Positions 1 to 6,299 of a stretch of DNA of 6,299 nucleotides are shown here, piece by piece. Under the pieces are notes generated by a model. The model was not told where the DNA came from. It made no database searches and saw only the letters and a list, made by a program, of their open reading frames with translations. The position numbers and the translations under genes were made by a program. Positions within the stretch are counted from its first letter, which is position 1. Each line of letters opens with the position of its first letter. Location: assembly GCA_023262365.1 (NCBI GenBank), contig JALRBF010000343.1:1-6299 (forward strand). The letters run 5' to 3'. Source of the DNA: Burkholderiaceae bacterium. GTDB lineage: Bacteria; Pseudomonadota; Gammaproteobacteria; Burkholderiales; Burkholderiaceae_C.

Positions 1-357
1 AACCAGTTTTGCATGAGTTTGATGACGGCAGACAACCGTGAACGCTTTAAAGCCGACGAGCGCGCCTACCTAGACGAGTGGGACATGACCGAGGAGCAAA
101 AGCAAGCCGTGCTGGCGCGCGACCTAAACTGGTGCATACGCTTGGGCGGCAACATTTACTTTTTGGCCAAACTCGGCGCCACGCACGGCAAGAGCTTTCA
201 ACAAATGGCCGGCTCCATGACCGGCATGACCGAAGACGAATACCGCGCCATGATGGTCGCCGGTGGCCGCTCGGTACAGGGCAACCGCTACGTGGGCGAA
301 GACGGCGACGCCCAAGCCCACCGACAACCCCAAGGCCAAGCTGGCAGAAAGGCATAA
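1..357 (+). CDS. pmdA: Protocatechuate 4,5-dioxygenase, alpha subunit (5'-truncated by window edge)
   Basis: Small subunit (LigA family) of the cytoplasmic extradiol dioxygenase that opens protocatechuate between C4 and C5. It packs against the beta subunit and helps close the active site. The frame is open from base 1 and reads NQFCMSLM before continuing, so the ATG at 13 is internal: LigA proteins carry the same NQF-MSLM segment some 40 residues into the chain. About 118 residues are visible. Recognisable blocks are ENRERFKADE-like (here DNRERFKADE), the GGNIYFLAKLGATHGKSFQ segment (visible residues 49-67) and AGSMTGMTEDEY. The C-terminal tail after GGRSVQGNRYV is polar and Gln/His-rich, probably disordered and not obviously conserved. 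It ends 3 bases before the beta-subunit gene. The family call is firm; ligA is the sphingomonad name and pmdA the Comamonas name. Confidence 0.95.
   Translation, partial: NQFCMSLMTADNRERFKADERAYLDEWDMTEEQKQAVLARDLNWCIRLGGNIYFLAKLGATHGKSFQQMAGSMTGMTEDEYRAMMVAGGRSVQGNRYVGEDGDAQAHRQPQGQAGRKA
346..352 (+). promoter_or_regulatory. Ribosome binding site of pmdB
   Basis: AGAAAGG lies 8 bases before the ATG at 361 and inside the last codons of pmdA. Ribosomes terminating on pmdA would be next to it, which fits coupled synthesis of the two dioxygenase subunits in matched amounts. Confidence 0.6.
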
Positions 358-1227
<870 letters not shown>

Positions 1228-1231
1228 CAGC

Positions 1232-2188
1232 ATGGGTTCAGACATTCGCGTGGCCTTAGCCGGTGTGGGGGCCTTTGGCCTTAAGCACCTTGACGGCATC
1301 AAAAACATCAAGGGCGTGCGCCCCGTGGCCCTGGTGGGCAGACGCCTTGAGCCCACCCAAGAGGCAGCCAAGCGCTACGGCGTTGACGTGGCCACCACCG
1401 AACTTGATGAGGTGCTGGCCCGCGACGACGTGGACGCCGTGATTTTGGCCACCCCCACGCAGCTGCACGCCACCCAGGCCATGGCGTGCTTGCGGGCGGG
1501 CAAGCACGTGCAAGTCGAAATTCCCATGTGCGACGTATTGAACGAAGGCCAAGCGCTGGTGGAGTTGCAAGCCCAAAGCGGCTTGGTGGCCATGGCGGGC
1601 CACACCCGCCGCTTTAACCCCAGTCACCAGTGGGTGCGCCAGCGCGTGCAGGCCGGGCAACTGCAGCTGCAGCAAATGGACGTGCAAACTTACTTTTTGC
1701 GCCGCACCAACATCAACGCCGCGGGCCAGCCGCGCAGCTGGACGGATCACCTGTTGTGGCACCACGCCGCGCACACCATTGATTTGTTTGCCTACCAGTG
1801 TGCAAGCCCGGTGGTAAAGGCCAACGCCATTGCCGGCCCCACGCACCCCGAGCTGGGCATTGCCATGGACATGAGCATTCAGCTCCAAGCCGCCAGCGGC
1901 GCCATTTGCACGCTGTCGCTGTCGTTTAACAACGATGGCCCGTTGGGCTCGTTCTTTCGCTACATTGGTGACACCGGCACCTACTTGGCGCGCTACGACG
2001 ATTTGTTTGACGGCAAAGAAACCCCCATTGACGTCTCAACGGTTGATGTTTCGATGAACGGCATTGAGCTGCAAGACCGTGAATTTTTTGCTGCCATTCG
2101 TGAGGGCCGCCAGCCCAACGCCAGCGTGCAGCAGGTGCTGCCGTGCTACCAAATCATGCATCAACTCGAGCAACAGCTACAGGCCTAA
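1232..2188 (+). CDS. pmdC: 4-carboxy-2-hydroxymuconate-6-semialdehyde dehydrogenase
   Basis: Gfo/Idh/MocA-family cytoplasmic dehydrogenase (LigC/PmdC type). It oxidises the hemiacetal form of 4-carboxy-2-hydroxymuconate-6-semialdehyde to 2-pyrone-4,6-dicarboxylate, the step after ring opening by PmdAB. The 318 residues begin with a Rossmann fold: GVGAFG at 11-16. VGRR at 35-38 places two arginines after the second strand, where they can bind the 2'-phosphate of NADP, as expected for this enzyme. ATPTQLHA (73-80) and GKHVQVEIP (90-98) follow. The usual EKP motif of the superfamily reads EIP here, which as I recall is normal in LigC. The substrate domain carries GHTRRFNPSH (123-132) and DHLLWHHAAHTIDL (172-185). 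The C-terminal half has FNNDGPLGSFFRY and SMNGIELQDREF. The ATG is set by AGGAGG 9 bases upstream. No defect is visible. Confidence 0.95.
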   Translation: MGSDIRVALAGVGAFGLKHLDGIKNIKGVRPVALVGRRLEPTQEAAKRYGVDVATTELDEVLARDDVDAVILATPTQLHATQAMACLRAGKHVQVEIPMCDVLNEGQALVELQAQSGLVAMAGHTRRFNPSHQWVRQRVQAGQLQLQQMDVQTYFLRRTNINAAGQPRSWTDHLLWHHAAHTIDLFAYQCASPVVKANAIAGPTHPELGIAMDMSIQLQAASGAICTLSLSFNNDGPLGSFFRYIGDTGTYLARYDDLFDGKETPIDVSTVDVSMNGIELQDREFFAAIREGRQPNASVQQVLPCYQIMHQLEQQLQA

Positions 2189-2221
2189 TTGGCCACTTGC
2201 CACGCCCGGCCCACCACAGAC

Positions 2222-2227
2222 AAAAGG
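2222..2227 (+). promoter_or_regulatory. Ribosome binding site deciding the start of the aldo/keto reductase
   Basis: AAAAGG ends 8 bases before the ATG at 2236. The same frame stays open back to an ATG at 2143, but that start lies inside pmdC, has no such site, and would add an N-terminal extension unlike any aldo/keto reductase. The 47-base gap 2189-2235 otherwise holds no evident terminator or promoter. Confidence 0.6.
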
Positions 2228-2235
2228 CACCAACC

Positions 2236-3252
2236 ATGAGCACTCCCGCCCCACGCCGCCTTGCTGGCTTTGATGTGTTTCCCATCGGACTGGGCTGCAT
2301 GAACCTAAGCCACGCCTATGGCCCGCCGGTTTCGCGCGAGCAAGCCCAGCGCGTGCTGCTTGAGGCGCTGGACCAAGGCGTTACCCACTTCGACACCGCC
2401 GCCTTGTACGGCTTTGGCCACAACGAAAGCCTGCTGGGCGACGTGCTTAGCAGCCAGCGCCAGCGTATGGTGTTGGCCAGCAAGTGCGGCATGACGGGCG
2501 TGGACGTGAACGGCGACGGCAAAAAAGTGCGTGTGATTGATGGCCGCCCCAACACCATCAAACAAACCTGCGACGAGGCGCTGCAACGCCTGCGCACCGA
2601 CGTGATTGACGTGTACTACTTGCACCGTTGGGACAAAAAAGTACCGGTTGAAGAAAGCGTGGGCGCGTTGGGCGACTTGGTGCGCGCTGGAAAAATTCGG
2701 CAAATCGGCCTCTCAGAGGTCTCGGCCGATACGCTGCGCCGTGCGCACGCCGAGCACCCCATTGGCGCGCTGCAAACCGAGTATTCGCTGTGGACGCGTA
2801 ACCCGGAGATTGCCGTGCTTGAGACCTGCGCCGAATTGGGCGTGACGTTTGTGGCGTTTAGCCCCGTGGCGCGGGCCTTTTTGTGCAACACCTTGCACCA
2901 AACCGACACCCTCGACGCCAAAGACATACGCCGCAGCATGCCGCGCTTTGAGGCCAACAATTACGCCCAAAACCTGGCCTTGTTGCCGCCCTACGTGGCG
3001 CTGGCGCAAGAGGTGGGTTGCACCCCAGCGCAGCTGGCGCTGGCCTGGTTGCTGCACCGTGCGCCGCATGTGGTGCCCATTCCGGGTACCACCTCGGTGG
3101 CGCATTTGCGCGACAACGTGGCCGCAGCGCAGGTAAAGCTTAGCGACGAGGTGATGCAGCGCCTTGATGGCCTGATTCACCAAGGCAACGTGGCTGGCGC
3201 ACGCTACAGCGCGCAGGGTACCTCAGAGGTTGATACCGAAAACTTTGCGTAA
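2236..3252 (+). CDS. Aldo/keto reductase, AKR13-like, substrate unknown
   Basis: NADPH-dependent aldehyde/ketone reductase of the cytoplasmic (alpha/beta)8-barrel superfamily, 338 residues from the chosen ATG. The catalytic tetrad is complete: Asp53 (FDTA), Tyr58 (LYG), Lys83 (ASKCG) and His130 (YYLHRWD). QTEYSLWTRNPE (180-191) and GLSEVSADTLRRAH (158-171) are typical of AKR13/YakC-like enzymes. The C-terminal cofactor block IPGTTSVAHLRDN spans 282-294. Where relatives usually have a PLGRGFLTG-type loop, this protein reads PVARAFLCNTL (210-220), so the loop near the cofactor and substrate is altered. It lies 47 bases behind pmdC on the same strand, which suggests co-transcription with the protocatechuate genes, perhaps to reduce an aromatic or ring-opened aldehyde. 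That role is inference; no substrate can be read from the sequence. Its stop lies 9 bases from that of the convergent downstream gene. Confidence 0.88.
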   Translation: MSTPAPRRLAGFDVFPIGLGCMNLSHAYGPPVSREQAQRVLLEALDQGVTHFDTAALYGFGHNESLLGDVLSSQRQRMVLASKCGMTGVDVNGDGKKVRVIDGRPNTIKQTCDEALQRLRTDVIDVYYLHRWDKKVPVEESVGALGDLVRAGKIRQIGLSEVSADTLRRAHAEHPIGALQTEYSLWTRNPEIAVLETCAELGVTFVAFSPVARAFLCNTLHQTDTLDAKDIRRSMPRFEANNYAQNLALLPPYVALAQEVGCTPAQLALAWLLHRAPHVVPIPGTTSVAHLRDNVAAAQVKLSDEVMQRLDGLIHQGNVAGARYSAQGTSEVDTENFA

Positions 3253-3261
3253 CAGGTCGTG

Positions 3262-4104
3262 TTAGCGCGTGAACCACAGCATGCCAAGCTCACCGCCGCT
3301 GCTTGGCTTGTTGCCATACAGGGTGCGCCGCTGCCCCAGGTTGTAGCCCGTGCTGGCTTTGGCGTACCAGGCGTGGCTTGGGCTAAGTGCGTGGCGGTAG
3401 GCCAAACCAAACCCCACCGAACCCAGGCCGCTGCCAAGCTGGGCGCTGCTGTAGCCGCCCCGGTTGTGCGCGGTTTGCCAATGTTGTGCCGAGCCCCAGG
3501 TAACGCCGGCGCTGGCGTAAATCACGCGGTTCTCGTCCACCGCAAAAGTGCGCGAAACCCCTAGGCCAACGGTTTGGCCGTTGCCGTCGCCAAGCAAATC
3601 GTGCATCACCGACACCCCCACCGACAACACCGGCGATAACGTGTAATTCACCGAGGCCGTGGCCTGAATGCCCAGCTTGCCCTTTAGGCTGTCGGGTTCG
3701 TTTAAGTCGTAGCGGCCACCGGTGCTGGCATTAAACAGACGCCCCGAGGCACTAACTTGCCAGCGGCTGGTCTCGCTGACTTGGTAGCTGATGCCCTTTT
3801 CTTCGATGTACCCCGAAAACTGTAGCCACTCGCGCCCGTCGCCAATGCCCAGCTTCCACTTGCCGTAGCGCAGCCCCAAGCGCGGCCTGAGCTTGGCGCT
3901 GCCCAGTGGGTCGCCCAAGTCACCTATCTTGGCACGAACGCCCAAGGTGTAGCTTAGCCGGTCGGGTTCGGGTTTCGACGCGGGCGTTGATGTGGGCTCG
4001 GCCGCCCAGGCTTGCCCCAGCTCAGCACCGCACAGCCCACCCAGCAGCGCCATGGCAAGCGCGGGGCGGGCAACAAAATCACGCAAAATCAGTGAGCACG
4101 TCAT
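3262..4104 (-). CDS. MipA/OmpV-family outer-membrane protein
   Basis: Predicted outer-membrane beta-barrel of the MipA/OmpV family (280 residues). Members include MipA, a scaffold for the murein hydrolase MltA and penicillin-binding protein 1B, and other outer-membrane proteins of unclear role. Residues 1-34 look like a Sec signal peptide: Arg8 and Arg13, a hydrophobic core around ALAMALLGGLCGAELG, and cleavage after AWA at 34. Cys25 does not sit in a proper lipobox. A Pro/Ser/Thr-rich linker follows (36-48), then alternating strands such as KLRPRLGLRYGKWKLGIG (71-88), GIQATASVNYTLSPVLSVGVSV (about 145-166) and VGFGLAYRHALSPSHAWYAKAS (about 230-251). YASAGVTWGSAQHWQTA is a family-like block. 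The chain ends in MLWFTR, two residues past the aromatic residue where barrel proteins normally stop. The start has no Shine-Dalgarno sequence; the next Met, at 18, would lose the positive n-region, so the longer form is kept. It is divergent from the channel gene. Confidence 0.8.
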   Translation of the reverse strand: MTCSLILRDFVARPALAMALLGGLCGAELGQAWAAEPTSTPASKPEPDRLSYTLGVRAKIGDLGDPLGSAKLRPRLGLRYGKWKLGIGDGREWLQFSGYIEEKGISYQVSETSRWQVSASGRLFNASTGGRYDLNEPDSLKGKLGIQATASVNYTLSPVLSVGVSVMHDLLGDGNGQTVGLGVSRTFAVDENRVIYASAGVTWGSAQHWQTAHNRGGYSSAQLGSGLGSVGFGLAYRHALSPSHAWYAKASTGYNLGQRRTLYGNKPSSGGELGMLWFTR

Positions 4105-4122
4105 AAACTTAAAATATTCGCC
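4105..4122. promoter_or_regulatory. Possible bidirectional AT-rich -10 region between two divergent start codons
   Basis: Only 18 bases separate the ATG of the MipA/OmpV gene (4104, minus) from the ATG of the channel gene (4123, plus). They contain an AT-rich box in otherwise GC-rich DNA. On the plus strand TAAAAT (4110-4115) matches the sigma-70 -10 consensus at 5 of 6 positions and ends 7 bases before the channel ATG. On the minus strand TATTTT (4116-4111) matches at 4 of 6 and ends 6 bases before the other ATG. Neither gene has a Shine-Dalgarno sequence here, so leaderless or near-leaderless transcripts would fit. No good -35 box is visible at 16-18 base spacing on either side, so this is a suggestion only. 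Confidence 0.35.
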
Positions 4123-5205
4123 ATGAGCATAACCGATTGGCTGGGAACTTCAACCGACTGGCGTGTATGGCTGGTGCAGGTATTTGCCGTGGTGCTGGCC
4201 ACTGTGAGCATGAACTTTGTGCTGTTGCGTGTGCTGGGCTTGCTGGTTAGGCGGGTGCAGCACACCGCCTCGCTTTGGGACGACGCCATGCTAGAGGCCG
4301 CGCGCTTGCCGCTGCGCTTGTTGGTGTGGACGTTTGGCTTAAGCGTGGCGGTTGCCATTTTGCGCAGCGCCGCCCCCTTGCCGGTGTGGGACGTATGGCC
4401 CGAACTGCGCAAGGTGTTGCACATTGTTTTGGTGGCGTGGTTTTTTACGCGCTTTATTCGCTACGTTGAGCGCAACATTCTGGCCGGTGGCAAAGGTGCC
4501 GTCGACCCCACCACGGCGCAGGCCGTGGCCAAGCTGCTGCGTTTGTCCGTCATCATCACCACGGCCTTGGTGTTAATACAAAACCTTGGCTACTCCATCT
4601 CAGGTGTGCTGGCCTTTGGTGGCATTGGTGGCATTGCCGTGGGTTTTGCAGCCAAAGATTTGCTTGCCAATTTTTTTGGCGGCCTCATCATCTACCTTGA
4701 TCGCCCGTTTAAGGTGGGCGACTGGGTGCGCTCGCCCGATAGGCAAATTGAGGGCACGGTAGAAGAAATTGGCTGGCGTCAAACGCGCATTCGCACCTTT
4801 GACAAACGGCCGTTGTACATTCCCAATTCGATGTTTGCGAGCATTGCGGTTGAAAACCCCTCGCGCATGACCAATCGGCGCATCAGCGAAACCATTGGCG
4901 TGCGCTACGCCGACAGCGCGCAGGTGGCGGCCATTACGCAGGGCATTCGCGACATGTTGGCCACGCACCCAGCCATTGACCCGGACCAAACACAAATTGT
5001 GCGCTTCAATGGGTTTGGCGCCTCGCAGCTGGACATCATGGTTTACGCTTTTACGCGCACCACCGAGTGGGAGGCGTTTCACGCCATCAAAGAAGACGTG
5101 TTGCTGCAAATCGTCAACATCGTGCATCGGCACGGCGCCGACTTTGCCTTTCCTACCCGCACCGTGCACTTGGAGCCAGCGGTGCCTGGCAACGCGGCGT
5201 CATGA
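4123..5205 (+). CDS. MscS-family mechanosensitive ion channel, YnaI-like
   Basis: Inner-membrane small-conductance mechanosensitive channel protein, which would open under membrane tension and release solutes in hypo-osmotic shock; the family works as a heptamer. At 360 residues it is near the length of E. coli YnaI (about 340) and longer than MscS itself. Hydrophobic segments lie at about 15-41, 62-81, 97-113 and 138-156. The pore helix follows: GVLAFGGIGGIAVGFAAKD (161-179) with LLANFFGGLIIYLDRPFKVGD (180-200) leading into the cytoplasmic beta domain. RSPDRQIEGTVEEIGWR (203-219), FDKRPLYIPNS (226-236) and ENPSRMTNRRI (244-254) closely resemble YnaI, as does HGADFAFPTRTVHL near the end. The ATG has no Shine-Dalgarno sequence, but the first membrane segment starts soon after, so a later start is unlikely. 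Its TGA overlaps the next gene by ATGA, pointing to translational coupling. Confidence 0.93.
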   Translation: MSITDWLGTSTDWRVWLVQVFAVVLATVSMNFVLLRVLGLLVRRVQHTASLWDDAMLEAARLPLRLLVWTFGLSVAVAILRSAAPLPVWDVWPELRKVLHIVLVAWFFTRFIRYVERNILAGGKGAVDPTTAQAVAKLLRLSVIITTALVLIQNLGYSISGVLAFGGIGGIAVGFAAKDLLANFFGGLIIYLDRPFKVGDWVRSPDRQIEGTVEEIGWRQTRIRTFDKRPLYIPNSMFASIAVENPSRMTNRRISETIGVRYADSAQVAAITQGIRDMLATHPAIDPDQTQIVRFNGFGASQLDIMVYAFTRTTEWEAFHAIKEDVLLQIVNIVHRHGADFAFPTRTVHLEPAVPGNAAS

Positions 5206-6299
5206 TTGGGCGCCGTCCGGTGCTGGGCGGGGCCATGGCCGCGCCGGTGGTGGCCGCACCGTGGCGTCGCGCGCGCGCGGCTCAGCCCATTGTGCTGGGG
5301 GCCGTGCACAGCCTTAGTGGCCCGCTGGCCGTAAGTGAGTGGGTGTTTGCCGAGGCGCTGCGTATGGCGGTGGACGAAGTGAATGAGCAAGGTGGCGTGC
5401 TGGGGCGCACGTTGCGCCTCGAACTGCGCAACAGTGACTCCAACACCGCCTTGGCCGCGGCCCACACCGAGGCCTTGCTCAACGGTCAGGGGGCATCTGC
5501 GGTTTTTGGCGGTTGGGCCTCAGAGACACGCCAGGCGATGACCGCTCAAGTCGAGGCCGCCAACGGCCTGTTGTTTTATCCGGGCACCAGCGAAGATGAG
5601 GTGTTTAGCCAACATGCCGTGTACGGCGGCACGCCGCTGCCGCTGATGCTGCCGTTTGCCGTGCGCTACCTGGCGCGTAACTACGGCGGTACGGCGGTGC
5701 GCTGGGTGCTGCTGGGGATGGACTCGTCGTTTAGCGTGGCCATGCACAACCAACTGCGCGCCATTTTGGCCGCCCGGGGTGTACCACCCGAGGCCATCAT
5801 GCAGCGCCGTGTGGCGTACGGCCACAACAATTTTGACGAACTGGTGGCCCAAGCCATGCAGCACGGGCACAACGCGCGCCCGGTGGTGATCAGCAGCCTA
5901 GAGGGTGTGGCCGCGCTGCGTTGGCTGCGCGCCCTAGGCGCGGCCGGGCTTACCGCGCAAGACCTGCCGGTGTTTGGCGTGGGCCTAAGCGAAGAAGAGC
6001 TACGCATGCACGACCCCAGCATCAGCGCCGGGCACCTGGCGTTGTGGTCTTACTTTCATACCCTGGGCGGGGCAGGCGCCGAGCGCTTTAGGCAGAGGTG
6101 GGCCTTGCACGCGCGGCAGCGTCGGCTGCCCGGACACGCCCAAAGGCCGCTTACCACCGACCCCATGGAAGCATCTTACCTGGCGGTGTGGCTATGGGCC
6201 AAGGCGGCGACACGCGCTGGCAGCGTGTCCGCGCCGGCGGTACGTGCCGCGTTGCCAGGGGTGGCCGTCATGGCGCCCAGCGGGGCCGAGGTGCGTGTT
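5202..6299 (+). CDS. UrtA/FmdD-like periplasmic substrate-binding protein (3' end beyond window)
   Basis: Type 1 periplasmic binding protein of the urea/short-chain amide group (UrtA, FmdD, AmiC relatives). 366 codons are open with no stop before the right edge. The N-terminus has a twin-arginine-like signal, MIGRRPVLGGAMAAPVV, with likely cleavage after RARA at 27. The mature part starts IVLGAVHSLSGPLAVSE (30-46), matching the SLSG-(M/L)A(I/V)SE opening of UrtA. Family blocks follow: NEQGGVLGR (61-69), VFGGWASETR (101-110), NGLLFYP (121-127), SEEELR (263-268), AGHLALWSYF (276-285) and DPMEASYLAVWLWAKAA (320-336). The pocket loop after LLFYP reads GTSEDEV instead of the VQYEG-type sequence of UrtA as I remember it, so the ligand may not be urea. 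It starts inside the stop codon of the channel gene (ATGA) with no ribosome binding site of its own. It could belong to an ABC importer or serve as the sensor part of a two-component system; the window does not show which. Confidence 0.85.
   Translation, partial: MIGRRPVLGGAMAAPVVAAPWRRARAAQPIVLGAVHSLSGPLAVSEWVFAEALRMAVDEVNEQGGVLGRTLRLELRNSDSNTALAAAHTEALLNGQGASAVFGGWASETRQAMTAQVEAANGLLFYPGTSEDEVFSQHAVYGGTPLPLMLPFAVRYLARNYGGTAVRWVLLGMDSSFSVAMHNQLRAILAARGVPPEAIMQRRVAYGHNNFDELVAQAMQHGHNARPVVISSLEGVAALRWLRALGAAGLTAQDLPVFGVGLSEEELRMHDPSISAGHLALWSYFHTLGGAGAERFRQRWALHARQRRLPGHAQRPLTTDPMEASYLAVWLWAKAATRAGSVSAPAVRAALPGVAVMAPSGAEVRV

Noticed and set aside
13..15. ATG at 13 as the true start of the dioxygenase alpha subunit
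   Set aside because: The frame is open to base 1 and the upstream NQFC residues match the family, so the gene begins before the window.
2143..2235. Earlier in-frame ATG at 2143 for the aldo/keto reductase
   Set aside because: It would start inside pmdC and add 31 residues unlike the family, while the ATG at 2236 has a well-spaced AAAAGG and gives a normal N-terminus.
2713..3183. Minus-strand frame of 156 codons opposite the aldo/keto reductase
   Set aside because: Covered by an enzyme with an intact catalytic tetrad and cofactor motif; the antisense product resembles nothing known.
4021..4040. Lipoprotein signal around Cys25 of the MipA/OmpV protein
   Set aside because: The residue before the Cys is Leu, which does not fit a lipobox, and a good AWA signal peptidase I site follows at residue 34.
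4051..4053. Internal ATG (Met18) as the start of the MipA/OmpV protein
   Set aside because: It has no ribosome binding site and would remove the arginines needed at the front of the signal peptide.
4611..4660. Short repeated GGCATTGGTGGCATTGCC pattern
   Set aside because: It encodes the Gly/Ala-rich pore helix (GGIGGIAVG) of the channel family; the repeat is explained by protein sequence.
4600..5169. Minus-strand frame of 189 codons opposite the channel gene
   Set aside because: Falls entirely within the most conserved part of the MscS-type gene; an artefact of codon bias.

Overview
The window looks like chromosome from a GC-rich betaproteobacterium, most likely Burkholderiales and probably close to Comamonadaceae. 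This rests on the protocatechuate 4,5-cleavage (pmd-type) gene order A-B-C, the close packing of genes, and strong GTG, GGC and GCC codon preference. The placement is by recognition, not by a search. Seven genes fill almost the whole window. No tRNA, rRNA, insertion sequence, CRISPR array or prophage feature is visible, and no gene-free stretch exceeds 50 bases.

Left block (1-3252, plus strand): three catabolic genes in tight succession encode the alpha subunit (5' end cut by the window edge) and beta subunit of protocatechuate 4,5-dioxygenase, then the NADP-dependent dehydrogenase acting on the ring-opened product. Together they turn protocatechuate into 2-pyrone-4,6-dicarboxylate. The ring is opened by the Fe(II) dioxygenase to 4-carboxy-2-hydroxymuconate-6-semialdehyde, which cyclises to a hemiacetal and is oxidised by the dehydrogenase. 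After a 47-base gap with its own ribosome binding site comes an AKR13-like aldo/keto reductase with an intact catalytic tetrad. It is probably in the same transcription unit, but its substrate is unknown. The remaining pathway genes (pyrone hydrolase, tautomerase, hydratase, aldolase, transporter, regulator) are not in the window and would be expected upstream.

Middle (3262-4104, minus strand): a MipA/OmpV-family outer-membrane barrel protein, convergent with the reductase (9 bases between stop codons).

Right block (4123-6299, plus strand): a YnaI-like MscS-family mechanosensitive channel, divergent from the MipA/OmpV gene with only 18 bases between the two start codons. Its stop codon overlaps by ATGA the start of a UrtA/FmdD-like periplasmic binding protein that runs off the right edge.

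The gene content is mostly ordinary. The points most worth a second look are the 18-base divergent junction, whose only visible signal is an AT-rich box that could serve as a shared -10 element for two nearly leaderless mRNAs; the translational coupling of a mechanosensitive channel to a UrtA-like binding protein with an altered pocket loop; and the uncharacterised reductase attached to the pmd genes. I did not see a clearly new biological system.
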